A stretch of DNA of 64,000 bases, from NCBI GenBank assembly GCA_002427885.1, contig DIZI01000008.1, positions 140,889 to 204,888 on the forward strand. Reading direction: 5' to 3'. The translations under genes were made by a program, and so were the position numbers. Numbering within the stretch: the stretch's first letter is position 1; every line of letters starts with the position of its first letter. This document shows, piece after piece, positions 15,086 through 25,502 of the stretch. The notes under the pieces are model-generated. The model made no database searches. It was not told where the DNA came from and saw nothing but the letters and a program-made list of their open reading frames with translations. This DNA is from Paludibacter sp. UBA6032. Its GTDB lineage: Bacteria > Bacteroidota > Bacteroidia > Bacteroidales > Paludibacteraceae.

Positions 15086-16252
15086 TTACATCTGATTAGA
15101 CATTTGATGGTGCATAGTTGAATCATTCGGTGTTTTTTCTCTCCGCTGTTTCATCTTTTGCATCTTCATTTTCATCTTTTCTTGTTTCTCTGCACGTAGA
15201 CTTTCAAGTTTCTGAAATTTTTCTGTTCCGATAATTTTTTGTAAATCTGCGTCCTGTGCTTTTTTCAACGCTTCAAATTTAGCTTTCTGATCATCTCTGA
15301 ATTTTTTTAGGTCGGCCATATGTTGAACCCGTTCTGCATCTTGTTTCACAAATACTGCTTGTAAACTTGCTTTTTGAGCATCTGTCAGACTTAAGATTTT
15401 AGCCATACGTTCGGCTCTTTTCTCGGGAGATGGTAGCATATTGCCCTGCATATGGTTTTTCATTTCCATTCTTTCCCTTGGAGGCATGTTCATATGTCCG
15501 GATTTGCCGTCTTTCATTTTCCCCATCATTTCAGAACGCCTGGTTTGAAGGGTTTGAAATTTTTCTTTCCCAATAACATTTTCTATTTCAGCATCCTGAG
15601 TTTTACGGTTTGCATCCATCTGTGTCATTTGATCAGCTTTCATCTTGTTGAGTTCAGCCAGATGTTTTTCGAGATTAGCATCTTGTTTTTCAAAAAGGGC
15701 TTGAACTTGAGTCTTTTCTGCATCCGTTAATGTCAGTTCTTTTGCCATTCTATCAGCCCTGTCCTGAGCTGAAATTTTTGGCCGGTCGGCATGTCTGAAC
15801 TCTTTCATCCGCTTCGCTCTTTCGAAGCGAACTCTTTGATTACCGTCTCTTCTTCCGTCCCTTTTCGCTTTCAGTTCGGTTCGTTTACTTTCGAGTTGTT
15901 GAAATTTTTCTTTTCCGATAATGTTCATCAACTCTTCATCCATAGATTTACGGTCTGCTTCAAACTTTGCCTTTTGATCTTCCCTGATCTTTTTTACTTC
16001 AGCCTGATGTTGAGTCCGTTTTACATTTTGTTTTTCGAACAATGCCTGAACTTTTAATTTCTGAGCATCGGTCAATCCCAAATCTTTCGCCATTTTGTCG
16101 GCCCTTTTCTCCGGTGTTAGGTGAGATTTGTCACCCTGTTTAAATTCTTTCTTTTCGCTCATTTTCCCCTGTTGAGGTGCTTGATTCTGAGCAAAAGTTG
16201 CCACGCTAAATATAAACGCGGAAGCCATAACTAACATTACATACTTTTTCAT
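15086..16252 (-). CDS. secreted Spy/LTxxQ-like protein with three internal repeats
   Basis: The protein of about 388 residues has a signal peptide (MKKYVMLVMASAFIFSVATFAQ) and three tandem repeats of about 95-110 residues, starting near 48, 165 and 275. Each repeat follows the pattern KRAD/E-RMAK-L-LTDAQK-VQALFEKQ, then a charged helix, then IG-KEKFQ-LE-R-E. The composition is Lys/Met/Gln-rich and strongly helical. Single units of this kind occur in periplasmic Spy/CpxP-like proteins with LTxxQ motifs and in Bacteroides DUF4890-like proteins. A chaperone or metal-binding role would be an inference. Start chosen at ATG 16252; the annotated-looking GTG at 16258 adds two residues only. It is convergent with the phenylalanine operon and shares its terminator. 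Confidence 0.75.
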   Translation of the reverse strand: MKKYVMLVMASAFIFSVATFAQNQAPQQGKMSEKKEFKQGDKSHLTPEKRADKMAKDLGLTDAQKLKVQALFEKQNVKRTQHQAEVKKIREDQKAKFEADRKSMDEELMNIIGKEKFQQLESKRTELKAKRDGRRDGNQRVRFERAKRMKEFRHADRPKISAQDRADRMAKELTLTDAEKTQVQALFEKQDANLEKHLAELNKMKADQMTQMDANRKTQDAEIENVIGKEKFQTLQTRRSEMMGKMKDGKSGHMNMPPRERMEMKNHMQGNMLPSPEKRAERMAKILSLTDAQKASLQAVFVKQDAERVQHMADLKKFRDDQKAKFEALKKAQDADLQKIIGTEKFQKLESLRAEKQEKMKMKMQKMKQRREKTPNDSTMHHQMSNQM

Positions 16253-16414
16253 AACCACTAATTTTTATATTGTAAAAAAACTAAAATTCTTTTCTGTTTA
16301 CTTTGACGATTCAATTTCATAAAAGTTTAATCCGGAATTCTTCGTTTTAATTTATTAACTGTAAGGTTATTGAAAACTGATGAGTAAATTATATGGCAGA
16401 GGAGTTAAAACAAA

Positions 16415-16445
16415 CAAAGACGGGATAAATAATTTCCCGTCTTTG
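16415..16445 (-). terminator. terminator of the leucine-rich-repeat gene
   Basis: A perfect 11-bp stem, CAAAGACGGGA (16415-16425) and TCCCGTCTTTG (16435-16445), is followed on the minus strand by a T-rich stretch (TTTGTTTGTTTT including part of the stem). Confidence 0.75.
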
Positions 16446-16539
16446 ATATTGAATTATGAAGATATAAATGTAAGATATTGAATTACGATATTCTTTAATT
16501 TGTAAGCCAATTTGTAAATCTTATTCAGATTCTATAAGA

Positions 16540-19026
16540 TTAATTATTCACTATTTTCTGCGTTTGATTTCCAATACGAACAATATAAATTCCTTTTGTT
16601 GGTAAGTTTATGGTCGTTGATTCATTTGCTGATATGAAACGATCCACTACAACTCCCTGTAAACTATATATCTCAATAGTTTTCCCTGCTTCGATATCAG
16701 AAACAATTAATTGTCCGTTTATTATTTTTATTGAAAAATTATTATCCGAAGGAGTATTTAAAGCTGTTGGAGATTCACCAATTTTACTTATTCCGTTCCA
16801 CTGGTTTGCAGCTGCATAGGCTGATTTTGAACCGGCGGGGACAAACAGTGTACAGTTTTTATTTATATTATAAAATACATTTGCCGAACTGCTTAAATCA
16901 ACCGGAATCTGGCTGAGGACCGTAAGACTAATTAAGCCACTGCAATTGAAAAATGCCGCATTATCAATGCTGGTAACCGATGCTGGCACAGTGATATCGG
17001 TTAATTTGTCGCAATTATAAAATGAATATGCACTGATGGTTGTTACCGATTCAGGAATCGAATAACTTCCTGATTTACTAATAGGGCACTGCAATAATGT
17101 GGATTTAGCTTTATTGAATAACAGGCTATCCAGACTCGAATAATTTGGATTCGTACTGTCTACAAATAATGGAGCACTACAATTACTATATGCATTATCA
17201 CCGATACTTGTTACTGAAGCTGGAATACTCATATCCATCAAAGCGGTACAGTCTGAAAAGGCACAAGTGCCAATTGTTTTGACTAAAGCAGGGACATCTG
17301 CTTTCCTTAAGGAGCTACACTTATTAAAGGCAAAAGATCCAATACTTGTTGTTAGGGATGACACTGTAACAGTATCTAATTTTGTACAACCTGAAAATGA
17401 ATAATCGGTAATACTTGTAACAGCTTCAGGAATTTTAATATTCGTTAGTCCGGTGCATCCTGAAAATGCGTATGTTCCGATTGTCTTAACCGTTTCGGGA
17501 AAAGTAAATTCAGCTAATCCTGTACAACCAAAAAATGCATAACTTCCAATCGTTGTGAGTTTAGTCGGTATCCTGACGCTTGTTAAGCTGTTGCATAAAT
17601 AACAGGCATAATTTCCAATGGTAGTTAATGAATCAGGGAAATTCAAACTTGTTAATTTCCCGCACTCATAAAAAGCATATGTTCCAATACTGGTTGCAGA
17701 GTTTGGAATTGTAATAGCCGTTACATTGGCACAGTACTCGAAGGCATTATTTCCAATTTTAGTAACAGAATCAGGCACAATAATCGTAAATAAATTACTC
17801 ATACCTGAAAATGCTCCGGTGGAAATTGTCGTCAATGAATTTGGAAGAGTTACTCCGGTGAATTCGCAACCCTGAAAGGCATAATCACCTATGGTAGTCA
17901 CCTTAGCAGGTAAAATTAAATCTCCCGATAAGTTCTTACAAGCATTAAAGGCTCTAATTCCGATTTCAGTAATTGATAAAGGAAATTTAATGGTTGAAAG
18001 GGCAGGATTCATATCAAATGCATACTGAGGTATTGTATTAGCCTTGTAAACCTTACTTACTGTGGAGGATTCGGGTCCACCTTTTCCTGTATAAGCTAAA
18101 ATTGTAGCATTCGTCAAATCGATTTCCGAGATTGCACTAACACTGTCTCTCAGAAAAGTAAAATCACGTGCGTCAATACTTCCGTTCAATGTGAAGTTCT
18201 GAAGATCAGTCGGAAAAACCGATAAAGAAATATGTAAAGACGGAGTAACCAATTTAGTAATGCCGGTACAATTTTGTAAAGCATAAGCTCCAATTGTAGT
18301 AACAGTTGATGGAATTGTAAATGTTCCTTTTAGGCCTGAACAACCTGAGAATGCATAATTCCCAATATTCGTTACAGATGAAGGGATAGAGATACCGGTT
18401 AAACCGGTACATTTATATAAAGCATATGTGCCAATACTCACAACAGTTGAAGGTATATCAAGGTTCCCAACTAAAGAAACAGGGCCTTGAATTAATGTCG
18501 ATTTATCTTTGTTGAACAAAACTCCGTTCAGGCTGGAATAGTTTAAATTAGCACCATCGATTATAAGTTTCGATTTGCAGTTCCGGAATGCAGAGATACC
18601 TATAGTAGTAACCTGAGCACCGATGTTCGTAGAGTCAGTTGCACCACTGCAACCATCGAAGGCATAATTTCCGATAGTAGTAAGAGTCGATGGAAAAACA
18701 ATTCCTGTTATTTTACTACAACCCTGAAATGCTTTATTTCCGATACTTGTAAGTGATGCTTCAATGATTAACTTATTCTTTAAAGCACTACAATTAAGAA
18801 AGGCGGAATCGGCTATACTTCTAACGTGATAAGTCACCTGATTGTCAATTACCGTATCAGGGATAATTAACAATGTGCTGTCAATTAATGTATTACTGGT
18901 GACAGAAGCAGTGCTGTTGATACTATCCAATGCGTATATGATCCTACTTCTGTTAATAGTCTTTGCTTCAGTACCCGCAAATATCAAAATTAATGCGCCG
19001 AATAATAATAAAAATTTTTGTTTCAT
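16540..19026 (-). CDS. BspA-type leucine-rich-repeat protein with T9SS sorting domain
   Basis: The 828-residue protein has a signal peptide (1-21), then about twenty copies of a 23-residue BspA/LRR_5 repeat (pattern TTIGNYAFSGCTGLT-I-IP-SVT) from about residue 60 to 735, and a C-terminal T9SS type A sorting domain (about 760-828: IEIYSLQGVVVDRF…GIYIVRIGNQTQKIV). It is expected on the cell surface or secreted. BspA-type repeats often mediate adhesion or protein binding; no partner is evident. A non-LRR interruption (about 255-320, ARDFTFLRDSVSAISEIDLTNATILAYTGKG) splits the array. The gene lies downstream of the pectin locus in the same direction but 544 bp away. Confidence 0.85.
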   Translation of the reverse strand: MKQKFLLLFGALILIFAGTEAKTINRSRIIYALDSINSTASVTSNTLIDSTLLIIPDTVIDNQVTYHVRSIADSAFLNCSALKNKLIIEASLTSIGNKAFQGCSKITGIVFPSTLTTIGNYAFDGCSGATDSTNIGAQVTTIGISAFRNCKSKLIIDGANLNYSSLNGVLFNKDKSTLIQGPVSLVGNLDIPSTVVSIGTYALYKCTGLTGISIPSSVTNIGNYAFSGCSGLKGTFTIPSTVTTIGAYALQNCTGITKLVTPSLHISLSVFPTDLQNFTLNGSIDARDFTFLRDSVSAISEIDLTNATILAYTGKGGPESSTVSKVYKANTIPQYAFDMNPALSTIKFPLSITEIGIRAFNACKNLSGDLILPAKVTTIGDYAFQGCEFTGVTLPNSLTTISTGAFSGMSNLFTIIVPDSVTKIGNNAFEYCANVTAITIPNSATSIGTYAFYECGKLTSLNFPDSLTTIGNYACYLCNSLTSVRIPTKLTTIGSYAFFGCTGLAEFTFPETVKTIGTYAFSGCTGLTNIKIPEAVTSITDYSFSGCTKLDTVTVSSLTTSIGSFAFNKCSSLRKADVPALVKTIGTCAFSDCTALMDMSIPASVTSIGDNAYSNCSAPLFVDSTNPNYSSLDSLLFNKAKSTLLQCPISKSGSYSIPESVTTISAYSFYNCDKLTDITVPASVTSIDNAAFFNCSGLISLTVLSQIPVDLSSSANVFYNINKNCTLFVPAGSKSAYAAANQWNGISKIGESPTALNTPSDNNFSIKIINGQLIVSDIEAGKTIEIYSLQGVVVDRFISANESTTINLPTKGIYIVRIGNQTQKIVNN

Positions 19027-19570
19027 GGTTTCGCTGGTATTTTAGAAAGTATATTTTTTAGATTGTTTGGTTTGTCTTGTATTACCCTGAATTAATTTTT
19101 CCATTATTATCTGCCTCATCATAGAAAGATGACGTTTACAGGGATTTATATATTTCCGCAAACATTTTGTATTGGTATTCACCCAAAAGTGTAAAAAATG
19201 ATTAAAGTCTTGTTTGCTATAGTAATTATGAGACAAAAGTATTAAAATAACAATAATAAAAGAATAGAAAAATGTACTTATACATAAAAAAAAATTCATT
19301 GTGTTTTTCCGGTAAGGAAAGAATCACCTTCCGTATTTCCCTTTTTATATTTGAAATAATCGAATTTAAATTCAAAGTAATTGATTAATATCAATTGATT
19401 TAGAAATTGAATTTAGTTAAATTCCTTTTAAGTATGATAGAATAAGACCAGATGTTTAGAATGTTCATATTCAAATTTTCAGTTTGAGAATCTGAAACTT
19501 TCCAATCCATTGATACAATTTCTCCATCGTGATCAATTCATTCAGTTTTCATATTCTGTAAATAATTTAA
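19027..19570. other. 544-bp AT-rich intergenic region with a possible promoter
   Basis: No credible gene. On the minus strand TACTTTTG (19234-19241) fits the -7 consensus for the LRR gene but has no TTG at -33. A 12-bp palindrome GAATTTAAATTC lies near 19362. The 13-mer TCACCTTCCGTAT at 19324-19336 recurs in the divergent promoter region of the pectin locus (44576-44588) in the same orientation and at a similar distance upstream of a minus-strand gene. Confidence 0.4.
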
Positions 19571-20737
19571 TCACGATTTTATTTTTATAATTTGAGATTT
19601 AAAATTGACTGATTGAGAGTTTATTTGAATAAAATACAAGCCAGCGCTAAGCATACCAATTGGAATTGCTTCTTTAGAAGAATGCATCAAGGTATAAATT
19701 ACAAGTTTTCCGGTTATATCATAAACAGAAACTTTAGATTCGCCAGACTCTGAAGTTTCGATATCTAATACATTTGTTGAAACGGGATTTGGAAATATTT
19801 TTACCGCTCCTTTTCTTAGGCTTTCTAATGCAGAGGATAATTTTGTTATTTCCAGTTCTTTCGATATTATACGTGTTTCATTGGTTGAATTTATTTTAAG
19901 CGAAACTTTGTATTTTCCGGTTTGAGTTGGTTTAAGTTCTTGATTTTCTCCATCTTCAGCTTCAGAAATGAGTGCGTCGTTGAAATACCATTGATAAGCA
20001 TAAGCTTTAGGAGCAGACAAATTCCCGTTCGAATAAGTTATTTCCGGTTTGATTGAGGTCATCATTTCTTTTACTTTCTGAGCTATGATGGTTGCACCTG
20101 CAGTACGTGCATGAATGCTATCGGCCTGAAAATAATTACTGTTATACCAATTAATTGAGTTCCCGTTAAATCCATCGAAAAGATCAATCAATCCTACTCC
20201 CGATTCCAGTGCAATTTGTTTGATTTTAGTATTAACTGAATCCTTTACGTAGCCAAACAATATTGTCCAACTTACATTTTGACCGGGAGGTATGAGCCCT
20301 ACCCATACCTCCGGTTTTGATGATAAATTCTGAAAGACCTGAATCATTTCTTTATAATTGCTGACAAATTCAGTCCCATGTGCATTCCAGTTTGTCGTTT
20401 TCGCATCGTTAGTTCCCAACTCGATCATCACCTGATTTGGAAGAAAGGCTTTTGCATTCGTATAAGCTACTTCGTTCCAATAAGGCTTATCCCCTTTTTT
20501 CAACATGGTACGAGAGCTGACCCCAAAATTTCCTACTTCCCAATTGGCAGCACCCAACAAGCCCAGCATTTGTGCAGGATAGCTTTGAGTCGCCGGAGAT
20601 GAGAGGCCATAACCAAACGTTATACTATTCCCAACACAAGCTATTTTTTGTTTTATTGCCTGTGAATAACTGACTAACGGTAACAGAAGTCCAATGAACA
20701 ATAAGTAGAATCGTATTTTTATTTTCAATTCACGCAT
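19571..20737 (-). CDS. SGNH/GDSL carbohydrate esterase with T9SS sorting domain
   Basis: The 388-residue protein has a signal peptide (1-26), an SGNH hydrolase domain (about 30-225), an Ig-like segment (about 230-295) and a T9SS sorting domain (about 312-388: IFPNPVSTNVLDIE…GLYFIQINSQ). The catalytic blocks are visible: nucleophile Ser38 in VGNSITFG, Asn in ELGTNDAK, and the Asp-His pair in DSIHART. The role is probably removal of O-acetyl groups from pectin or its side chains. Rhamnogalacturonan acetylesterase and sialate esterase relatives are possible and the sequence alone does not decide. It begins 9 bp after the PL11-like gene, so the two should be co-transcribed, which fits deacetylation helping the lyase. 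Confidence 0.85.
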   Translation of the reverse strand: MRELKIKIRFYLLFIGLLLPLVSYSQAIKQKIACVGNSITFGYGLSSPATQSYPAQMLGLLGAANWEVGNFGVSSRTMLKKGDKPYWNEVAYTNAKAFLPNQVMIELGTNDAKTTNWNAHGTEFVSNYKEMIQVFQNLSSKPEVWVGLIPPGQNVSWTILFGYVKDSVNTKIKQIALESGVGLIDLFDGFNGNSINWYNSNYFQADSIHARTAGATIIAQKVKEMMTSIKPEITYSNGNLSAPKAYAYQWYFNDALISEAEDGENQELKPTQTGKYKVSLKINSTNETRIISKELEITKLSSALESLRKGAVKIFPNPVSTNVLDIETSESGESKVSVYDITGKLVIYTLMHSSKEAIPIGMLSAGLYFIQINSQSVNFKSQIIKIKS

Positions 20738-20746
20738 ATTCTTTGT

Positions 20747-23700
20747 TTAATGCTTGATTATTTTTCGCAAATATGAATTTGTACTGTCAGATATCTTTAC
20801 AAAATAAATTCCGGTTACTAAACCACTCATATTCAATTCGTGATTTAACTCGTTGGCCGAACAAGTCTCCGACTGAACCAGCATTCCGACCTGATCGATA
20901 ATGTCTATTTTTATTCTTCCCGACAAACAACCAATGCTGACATAACAATTATCTTTGACTAAATTTGGGAAAACCCTGACTGTAACACCATTTACATCCT
21001 CTATTCCATCGGCAAAATCGACAGAAATAATTCCTTCCGAAATGCGTGAGGTATTCCATTTCAAACCTTCAGCAGGAAGAGCAGGAGTGATGTCATCAAA
21101 ATTTCCACTGATAGATGTTGCGGATAAGATATTGTAGGTATTTCCAGCCTGATAAGCCGATCCATTATTTATCATTTCCAGTGTTCCTTTTAAAATAACA
21201 GTTCCGGCTACAGACAATTTATCGTTTGAACTTCCTGAGACTTTAATTGAAGTTTTAGCTCCGGTTTGTAATACAAGATTATTACCAAATGTAAGAGTTC
21301 CAATTGTAGTATTGCCAGGCATGAGTGTACCTCCTGAATTAAGAACCACGCCTCCCGAAATAATACCTTTACCGGCTAAAATACCTGTATTTTTTACATA
21401 TACCGCTCCTGTTCCTGTAGCACTACCGGTCGTATTGCTGACTATCAGCTTTCCTCCATTAATATTTGTGGTTGTCGTATAGGTATTTGCATTATTCAGT
21501 GTCCACGATCCGGTACCCACTTTGGTTATAGTAGCTCCATCTGTTATTGTTCCGTTGAAAATAGCATCTCTGTTATCGCCCCCTATTATCCAGTTTCCAC
21601 CTCCTAAATTTGAACCGGTAACACCGGAAACAGAACCAATATTCATAGTCGTGGAATTCGACGTACCACTCGCTCCTGTAGCATAAACAGCCATATAAAC
21701 AGTAGCACCCAAGCTTATATTTGCCAGTGGAAAGCCAGAGGAATTTGTATTAATGCGGAATTGTCCACCATCAGTATCGCTGGTAACATTCAGTTTTCCG
21801 GTGAAATTATTACCTCCTCCGGCCACTAAATCGGCACGTACATAAGGGACATAATAGTTCAGAGTTCCCGCGCCGGATATACTTCCGCTAATCACACATC
21901 TACCCGAAGCTTTGAGAGTTCCGGTCTGGTTTTGTGGAATAGTAATATTCCAGGTTGGTTTCTGATTGTAATCGGCGGAATTGAAATACATGGATAGAGT
22001 TCCGCCGTTTTCGAAAGTTAACGGTCCACTACCTAAGCCGCTGGTGTTCATGGTGAGTGTTGATAACCCGATGGTTCCACCTGAAATTATTGTTCCCCCA
22101 CTGTAGTTATTAGCCACATTCCCGGAAATATTCAATTGTCCGGTTCCTGTTTTTACCAGTTTCCCGGTTCCGGTTAATATGCCGGTAAATGTAACAACAC
22201 CATTGGATTTCGGTACATTTATCGTGTCGTTACCAGTCATTGTAACTCCTCTGTTTGAATTGGAAGAAACGGCATTCACGATTAACCTGGAGTTGTTAAG
22301 AACAAAATTTGTAGCAGCTGCACTTGCCGCACCCAGCGAACCTCTTGAGCCCGCATCGCTTAAAGACGCTACTTGAACAACAGCATCGGTTATTTGTACT
22401 TTCCCGGTAAAGCTGTTGTTTATCGTTTCGATATTTAATAATCCGCGACCTGTTTTTATAAAATCTCCGGTTCCTGCAATTCCGCCTGTTCCTTTAAGCG
22501 TAATTGAAGCTGATGAATTCGTAAATTCTGTTTTTGAAGTAGATAAATTATCAGTTAGATTTACCGTATTATTGATGGCATTATCATTGAACAGCACTGA
22601 GTCATTGTTTACGAAATAAGTTGGAGTGCTTGCTAAATTGAAATTTTCAGAAACATAATCCCAATCAGCACTCTCACTACCTGTCCATACTACTGAAGAA
22701 GTCGAACGTACGGAATTAACTATTAATTTCAATGTATTATTCTCAATAATTAAAGACATTGGCAGTCCGCTTATGCCGGCAATTTCAAAATTATCAACCG
22801 TTCCGCTTAAAGTTCCGGTCCAATGAATTAATGAAAATGTTCCGGCAGGAAGTGTTCCTGCAAGCGTCTTTATTACCACTTTATTTATGCCTGAAAGAGT
22901 CAGATTTCCGTTAACGACCAATGAGTCGTTTTTTCTTGCAGCAGAAGGTAATATATCCAGTTCCACATTTACTTTCCCGTTCATCACCACATCGCCATTG
23001 ATAGTCATTTTACCAAGTTTATCAGCAGCTAAACCATTACCCGGTGATAATCGTCCACCTTCGATATTTAATCCTGGATTCAGAGTAATTCCACCATTAA
23101 TAACGGCATTTCCACCCAAAGTTCCTTTTGCCCTGACATCAACCGGACTGGCCAATGATCCGTTTACGACAAGAGTACCTTCCGAGATAATTGTTTTTCC
23201 GGTATACGTATGATTCCCGTTTAAAGTGAATGTCCCGTTTTGCGATTTAAGCAATTCCATATTTCCTGTCAATTTACCGGTACCCGAAAGAATATAATCT
23301 TTCCCTTTTGGATTCATTGCCAATAGTCTGGATGGGGCCAGATCGGTATTTAACTGAATGGCGGAAGAATTATTCCCTGAAATGTCAAACATGACATCAT
23401 CTCCATCAGTGAAAACAGAAGTCATTTTTTCATCTTCCAGAACGAAATTTGCAGCAGTCTTATCGAAAGCGGTTCCATTTTTCCATGTCAGTTTTGCTTT
23501 AAGAACAGGTGGGACAGGAGGGGTCGGCATATTATATCCAAGATAAAAATCAGGGAAAGCCGACTGATAATAACCTTTTGTTGTAGCCTGCATGCGATAG
23601 GCAGGATTTTGCATAAGGCAATAAATCCGTTTATTCGTTGGATAATCGGTTGAAAATCCGACGAATCCGGGACAGGTTTCCGTAACTCCATCGGAAGCAT

Positions 23701-25426
23701 AACCATGTTTTTCCAGAATGACTTCTTCGCGCCAATCACCCATAATATCTCCGAAGAAAGCGGGTCGGACTCCATATTCGGATCTCACAGTCCAATTAGT
23801 CATTTTTGCGAATTCGATTAACCTGTTCCCGAAAGAATGTGAATTCATATCGTATTTACGAACGTCTGCGTTAAAACCATTCCCATCAGCAGATGATAAA
23901 TCTTCCCGATCTAAATCACCATCCCACCAAACGCCTTCGTGTGGAAATGGGGTAGGTCCTTCGTATATTACGTTTCCTTTGGCATCGTAAATATTGGGCA
24001 TGGTTGAATAAAATTCATAACCCAGGTGGGTTGAATCAATGTCCATACATTCGCCACGACCAACATCACCTACTGCTGATAAAAATTTTTTAGAAATTGA
24101 AGTTCCCGTAGAAGAGTCATATAAAAGCATACCCAGCATGGCATTTTGTTGAATAGCGAATGTTTCCAGTCCGGGGCGATCTGGATCTATATCTCCGACT
24201 CTGAAACGATCGCCGTGAGTAATATGAGCATTGAAAGCCACTGTGCCATCATATTTAATTCCGTACCCGATATCCAGCAATTCGTCGCGTCCATCCAAAT
24301 CCACATCGGCTACCCGAATACCATGACCTTCAGCTGCATCGAGACGACCTCTTTCCCAGTTATATTTATTTACCCATTGTCCGGCTTCGTTATATCCCCA
24401 GGCAGATGCATAGTAATAATGAAACTGATCCACTGCTTCCCTTGTTTTATAAATAAACCCAACACTTGGATGTTTTCCATCGAGATAAACAATTGCCATG
24501 TGACCGTTGAGGTTGCTATATTCTTCACCCATAAAGTTGGCTTTGTTGGTGCGGGTATAGTTGGAAGGATAATTCATTTCGATACTATTCTTTTCCAAGC
24601 CGGTCATCCCATCAATTACAGTAATGTATTGTGGGGGATTTTTTACATTTTGTGTTCCGTAATCAATAATGCCGTCATTGTCCGTATCGAGTGTTGTTGA
24701 TCCAAATACACCTTTACCATTTGCAAATGCGGTTCCGTCACTGCTTTTTACGACTACATCGGCTTTCCCGTCACCATCCATATCATAGGCAATCACCATG
24801 TCGTCTTGTCCCTGATCGATACTGACATTTGGCCCCATATCAATAGTCCATAATAATGTACCATCACGCAGATAAGCCTGAACTTTATGTGAATTTAAAC
24901 CGTCAGTCGATAAACGATCCACAACGTAATCATACTCTCCATCACCATCAATATCGGCAGGCCAGACAAATTTTGTGCTGTATTTTGAGATATCCAACCC
25001 ATCTTTTGCAGGATCAAAAGTTATATCCAAAAACGCACTTCGATATGAATTAAAACCGGTTGCATTTACTGTAAATATACCGCTTGGATCTCCTTCAATG
25101 CCGTTGAGTACCGTGGTTACATAAAGTTGGGTTCCATTACCTACGGAACCACCGGTAGTTTGAAAATTTGTAACAGTTAAGGGTGATGCGTTTAATTTTG
25201 TAGCGGTTGATCCGACTTTTTTTGCATAAAGATTAAATTGAATATTCTCCGGATCGGTAGCTAAATACCGCCAACTGACAAAATACAGTGAAGAATTGTT
25301 TTTAACTGCCACAATACCTCTGTCCAGTTTTTCCATTTTGCGTTGCGCCAGGAGAGTCGTTGAAGCAGCGAAACTGAGGAGTAAGAATAAAATTATGTTT
25401 TTACGAAATCCGGAGAGTTTTTTCAT
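20747..25426 (-). CDS. PL11-like rhamnogalacturonan lyase with PATR repeats and T9SS domain
   Basis: This 1559-residue secreted protein has a signal peptide (1-28). A PL11-type lyase region spans about 29-630: KMEKLDRGIVAVKN, SWRYLATDPENIQFNLY, Asp-rich calcium-type loops such as DIDGDGEYDYVV and DMDGDGKADVVV, and GDIMGDWREEVILE. From about 640 to 1470 there are autotransporter-associated beta-strand (PATR) repeats of the type GTGKLVKTGTGQLNISG-NNYSGGTIISGGT. A T9SS sorting domain (about 1485-1559) ends with GIYFVKISDS. The lyase cleaves the GalA-Rha backbone by beta-elimination. This copy is more divergent than the second PL11 at 49.6 kb, for instance with WPADIDGDGEYDYVVDR in place of the usual block, so substrate details may differ. 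Confidence 0.85.
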   Translation of the reverse strand: MKKLSGFRKNIILFLLLSFAASTTLLAQRKMEKLDRGIVAVKNNSSLYFVSWRYLATDPENIQFNLYAKKVGSTATKLNASPLTVTNFQTTGGSVGNGTQLYVTTVLNGIEGDPSGIFTVNATGFNSYRSAFLDITFDPAKDGLDISKYSTKFVWPADIDGDGEYDYVVDRLSTDGLNSHKVQAYLRDGTLLWTIDMGPNVSIDQGQDDMVIAYDMDGDGKADVVVKSSDGTAFANGKGVFGSTTLDTDNDGIIDYGTQNVKNPPQYITVIDGMTGLEKNSIEMNYPSNYTRTNKANFMGEEYSNLNGHMAIVYLDGKHPSVGFIYKTREAVDQFHYYYASAWGYNEAGQWVNKYNWERGRLDAAEGHGIRVADVDLDGRDELLDIGYGIKYDGTVAFNAHITHGDRFRVGDIDPDRPGLETFAIQQNAMLGMLLYDSSTGTSISKKFLSAVGDVGRGECMDIDSTHLGYEFYSTMPNIYDAKGNVIYEGPTPFPHEGVWWDGDLDREDLSSADGNGFNADVRKYDMNSHSFGNRLIEFAKMTNWTVRSEYGVRPAFFGDIMGDWREEVILEKHGYASDGVTETCPGFVGFSTDYPTNKRIYCLMQNPAYRMQATTKGYYQSAFPDFYLGYNMPTPPVPPVLKAKLTWKNGTAFDKTAANFVLEDEKMTSVFTDGDDVMFDISGNNSSAIQLNTDLAPSRLLAMNPKGKDYILSGTGKLTGNMELLKSQNGTFTLNGNHTYTGKTIISEGTLVVNGSLASPVDVRAKGTLGGNAVINGGITLNPGLNIEGGRLSPGNGLAADKLGKMTINGDVVMNGKVNVELDILPSAARKNDSLVVNGNLTLSGINKVVIKTLAGTLPAGTFSLIHWTGTLSGTVDNFEIAGISGLPMSLIIENNTLKLIVNSVRSTSSVVWTGSESADWDYVSENFNLASTPTYFVNNDSVLFNDNAINNTVNLTDNLSTSKTEFTNSSASITLKGTGGIAGTGDFIKTGRGLLNIETINNSFTGKVQITDAVVQVASLSDAGSRGSLGAASAAATNFVLNNSRLIVNAVSSNSNRGVTMTGNDTINVPKSNGVVTFTGILTGTGKLVKTGTGQLNISGNVANNYSGGTIISGGTIGLSTLTMNTSGLGSGPLTFENGGTLSMYFNSADYNQKPTWNITIPQNQTGTLKASGRCVISGSISGAGTLNYYVPYVRADLVAGGGNNFTGKLNVTSDTDGGQFRINTNSSGFPLANISLGATVYMAVYATGASGTSNSTTMNIGSVSGVTGSNLGGGNWIIGGDNRDAIFNGTITDGATITKVGTGSWTLNNANTYTTTTNINGGKLIVSNTTGSATGTGAVYVKNTGILAGKGIISGGVVLNSGGTLMPGNTTIGTLTFGNNLVLQTGAKTSIKVSGSSNDKLSVAGTVILKGTLEMINNGSAYQAGNTYNILSATSISGNFDDITPALPAEGLKWNTSRISEGIISVDFADGIEDVNGVTVRVFPNLVKDNCYVSIGCLSGRIKIDIIDQVGMLVQSETCSANELNHELNMSGLVTGIYFVKISDSTNSYLRKIIKH

Positions 25427-25502
25427 GATAAATAAGGAAAAGAAAAAGGAATTGAATTAATAATGCTTACACAATAAAAAGGATCTATTAAAGAGATGAA
25501 AG

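Noticed and set aside
16540..19026. Tandem repeats as a possible CRISPR array
   Set aside because: The repeats are degenerate, in frame and code for leucine-rich repeats; no constant repeat with unique spacers is present here or elsewhere in the window.
19042..19299. Open frame of 85 codons upstream of the LRR gene
   Set aside because: Low-complexity AT-rich sequence covering the likely promoter; no start context and no recognisable protein.
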